A stretch of 64,000 bases of DNA, taken from contig CAYLUS010000005.1 of assembly GCA_964386975.1 (NCBI GenBank), forward strand, positions 10,033 to 74,032. The letters run 5' to 3'. A program made the translations under genes and the position numbers. Below are positions 62,785 through 64,000 of this stretch, in pieces (position 1 is the stretch's first letter; every line of letters begins with the position of its first letter). Below the pieces are notes generated by a model, which made no database searches, had not been told where the DNA came from, and saw only the letters and a program-made list of their open reading frames with translations. The stretch is from UBA6136 sp964386975 (GTDB lineage Bacteria > Pseudomonadota > Gammaproteobacteria > Methylococcales > Methylococcaceae).

Positions 62785-63633
62785 CTATTGATTGGCTCTA
62801 ATGAACTTGCTGATGTCTTTCTCACTGATACGGGTGAAGACGGCGCTTGCCTGATTTCCACATTCAGACCCAAAGCTTACCAACCCGATTTCAATTGGCT
62901 GGCCAGACTTAAATCGAAGGAGCGGGCCTCCACTGTCTCCCTTGCACGGACCAGCCCTTGAGGTTGAGCAGAGCTGAATCGAAGGATTAAAACGAACCAT
63001 ACCGTGTGTGTCTTTTCGTATATCACGCGAGCACTGGACAGGATTTTTGATTGTGACTGACGCAGCAATCAGGTCATTGGACATCACTACGGCAGGCGTC
63101 TTAACGGCGCCCCAGCCCAAGACAGTGGCTGGAAAAGACCCCTTGTCCTGTTTTTGAGTTCCAAGTTTGACAGGAGGGATATTAGTTATCGGCTCGTCAA
63201 GGATCAGTATCGCCAAGTCATAGGCGAATGCAGGATTTTGTGGGCGCAAGTAGCGCGGGTGAATCTTGATTTCCTTTACCCCCCTAGAAACGCCTTGCCC
63301 CAAATCATAGGAAACCATCCCAACCTTAACGCTGAAAAGTTCGGGCGGCTCAGGTGTCACGCTACCATCCACCTCCCTTTTAGATACGCAATGCGCGGCT
63401 GTCAGGATGGCGCGTTTTGAGATAAGTGAACCGCCACAATACTGTCCATTAGGATTTTCCAAACTTTCAGCATCGGAGAACTGAATCGCAGCCGCAAATG
63501 GAAAAACGTTATAAGCAACATCAGAGCCGTTAACGATTTTCGGATAAGTCTGATCCTCCCCGGCTATGGCGGCAGTTGATAGAGCAAAGGCAAACAGCAC
63601 CAAGAGGGGGTAGGCTGCGTTCTCAACCCTCAT
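62785..63633 (-). CDS. Secreted chymotrypsin-fold (S1) serine protease
   Basis: 282 residues. Signal peptide (PLLVLFAFALSTAAIAGE), a short propeptide ending QTYPK, and mature start IVNG after Lys32, as in zymogen activation. The catalytic triad is visible: His81 in ILTAAHC, Asp139 in FAYDLAILIL, Ser234 in KGDSGGPLLRF. The position equivalent to chymotrypsinogen residue 189 is Gly228 (RAGPCKGDS), so trypsin-like Lys/Arg cleavage is unlikely, and an elastase- or chymotrypsin-like pocket is inferred. Bacterial S1 proteases often act on prey proteins or in self-defence. It overlaps the next gene upstream by four bases. Confidence 0.88.
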   Translation of the reverse strand: MRVENAAYPLLVLFAFALSTAAIAGEDQTYPKIVNGSDVAYNVFPFAAAIQFSDAESLENPNGQYCGGSLISKRAILTAAHCVSKREVDGSVTPEPPELFSVKVGMVSYDLGQGVSRGVKEIKIHPRYLRPQNPAFAYDLAILILDEPITNIPPVKLGTQKQDKGSFPATVLGWGAVKTPAVVMSNDLIAASVTIKNPVQCSRDIRKDTHGMVRFNPSIQLCSTSRAGPCKGDSGGPLLRFKSGQPIEIGLVSFGSECGNQASAVFTRISEKDISKFIRANQ

Positions 63634-63890
63634 TTGTTGGTGGGATAGCAGACGAATTCAGCGATAGCTCCCCTCGATGAGCCTGCAGGAGCGTGTTGAT
63701 CAATTTTTGCCTTCAAAGCCGCTCCTGTTGTCTCGCAGGTCGCTTTAGTCCGAAACCCCAACTGCAGAGTCTTGAGGGTAACTGGATCTGAGGGATTTCC
63801 GCTCATGACCGTTATCACCATGACCATCTCGTACAGAAACTTTGCCGCTGCGCCGGTCGGGCCAGAAAGACCCCATAATTCCTCGTTCAT
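63630..63890 (-). CDS. Small protein overlapping the serine protease gene
   Basis: 86 residues from an ATG with a GAGG site six bases upstream, and its stop shares ATGA with the protease. Contains VMVITVMSGNPSDPVTLKTL and a C-terminal pair of cysteines (ATCETTG; AEFVCYPTNK). A hydrophobic N-terminal stretch (AAAKFLYEMVMVITVMSG) is weak for a signal peptide. Position suggests a partner or inhibitor of the protease, but I know no family. Confidence 0.6.
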   Translation of the reverse strand: MNEELWGLSGPTGAAAKFLYEMVMVITVMSGNPSDPVTLKTLQLGFRTKATCETTGAALKAKIDQHAPAGSSRGAIAEFVCYPTNK

Positions 63891-64000
63891 TCAAACCTCG
63901 ATTAAAAGTTGTCGATCCGTCGTTGGCCTCTGAGCATTAAGCACGACTAGGAGTCTGTCGGATAGGGCGTCTTGAGAGGTTCGAGGGGCGATCCGAAAAT
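63891..64000. other. Right edge, non-coding as far as visible
   Basis: 110 bases to the window end. No gene start or tRNA is recognisable. The bases around 63948-63965 (AGGAGTCTGTCGGATAG) faintly resemble an insertion-sequence terminus, but the partner end is outside the window. Confidence 0.25.

Noticed and set aside
63948..63965. Possible insertion-sequence end near the right edge
   Set aside because: Only a faint resemblance, with no transposase and no partner repeat inside the window.

Overview
The window looks like a Gammaproteobacterial chromosome segment of moderately high GC. The evidence is housekeeping gene order: ftsK beside trxB; rpsF-rpsR-(DUF2232)-rplI followed by waaA and ychF; and rluB-scpB-scpA with a site-2 protease, a threonylcarbamoyl-AMP synthase-type gene, tsaB and a DinG/YoaA-type helicase. 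I cannot name the species. No rRNA, tRNA or CRISPR array was seen. Layout: 1-7.4 kb is core (partial ftsK on the minus strand, trxB, the ribosomal-protein operon, waaA, ychF). 7.4-8.2 kb is a scar holding two mobile-element relics, an integrase C-terminus and a TnpB C-terminus. 8.2-12.6 kb holds three tandem exported HAF-repeat paralogues on the minus strand. 12.8-17.0 kb holds two convergent TPR-glycosyltransferases, then a lytic transglycosylase. 17.7-39.2 kb is a nearly uninterrupted minus-strand type VI secretion (T6SS) operon read from right to left: hcp-like, tssB, tssC, tssK, tssE, vgrG, a separate needle gene, tssF, tssL, a small unknown, tssG, a TssA-like gene, PAAR-like, a degenerate adenylate-forming protein, clpV, tssM, tssJ and two unknown envelope genes. 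39.6-48.8 kb is a second glycosyltransferase block: a TPR-GT9-like enzyme, a GT25, two TPR-SPINDLY/OGT-like enzymes, and an oppositely oriented TPR-GT9-like enzyme. 49.0-53.1 kb encodes a 1372-residue protein I do not recognise. 53.7-55.1 kb encodes a secreted thaumatin-like protein. 55.2-62.5 kb is core again, and 62.8-63.9 kb holds a secreted chymotrypsin-fold protease overlapping a small gene. How the parts fit (inference): the T6SS has every structural part needed for a contractile injector, but with an unusual spike (VgrG split from its needle) and an adenylate-forming homologue that seems to have lost its catalytic motifs. No FHA/PpkA/PppA phosphorylation module is present. Six TPR-fused glycosyltransferases bracket the T6SS. 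Their architecture resembles cytoplasmic protein O-glycosylation enzymes, so they may modify surface or secreted proteins, possibly the HAF proteins, the needle or the 1372-residue protein. The most interesting candidates for something undescribed are the T6SS pseudo-adenylase, the split spike, the glycosyltransferase bracket and the giant orphan protein.
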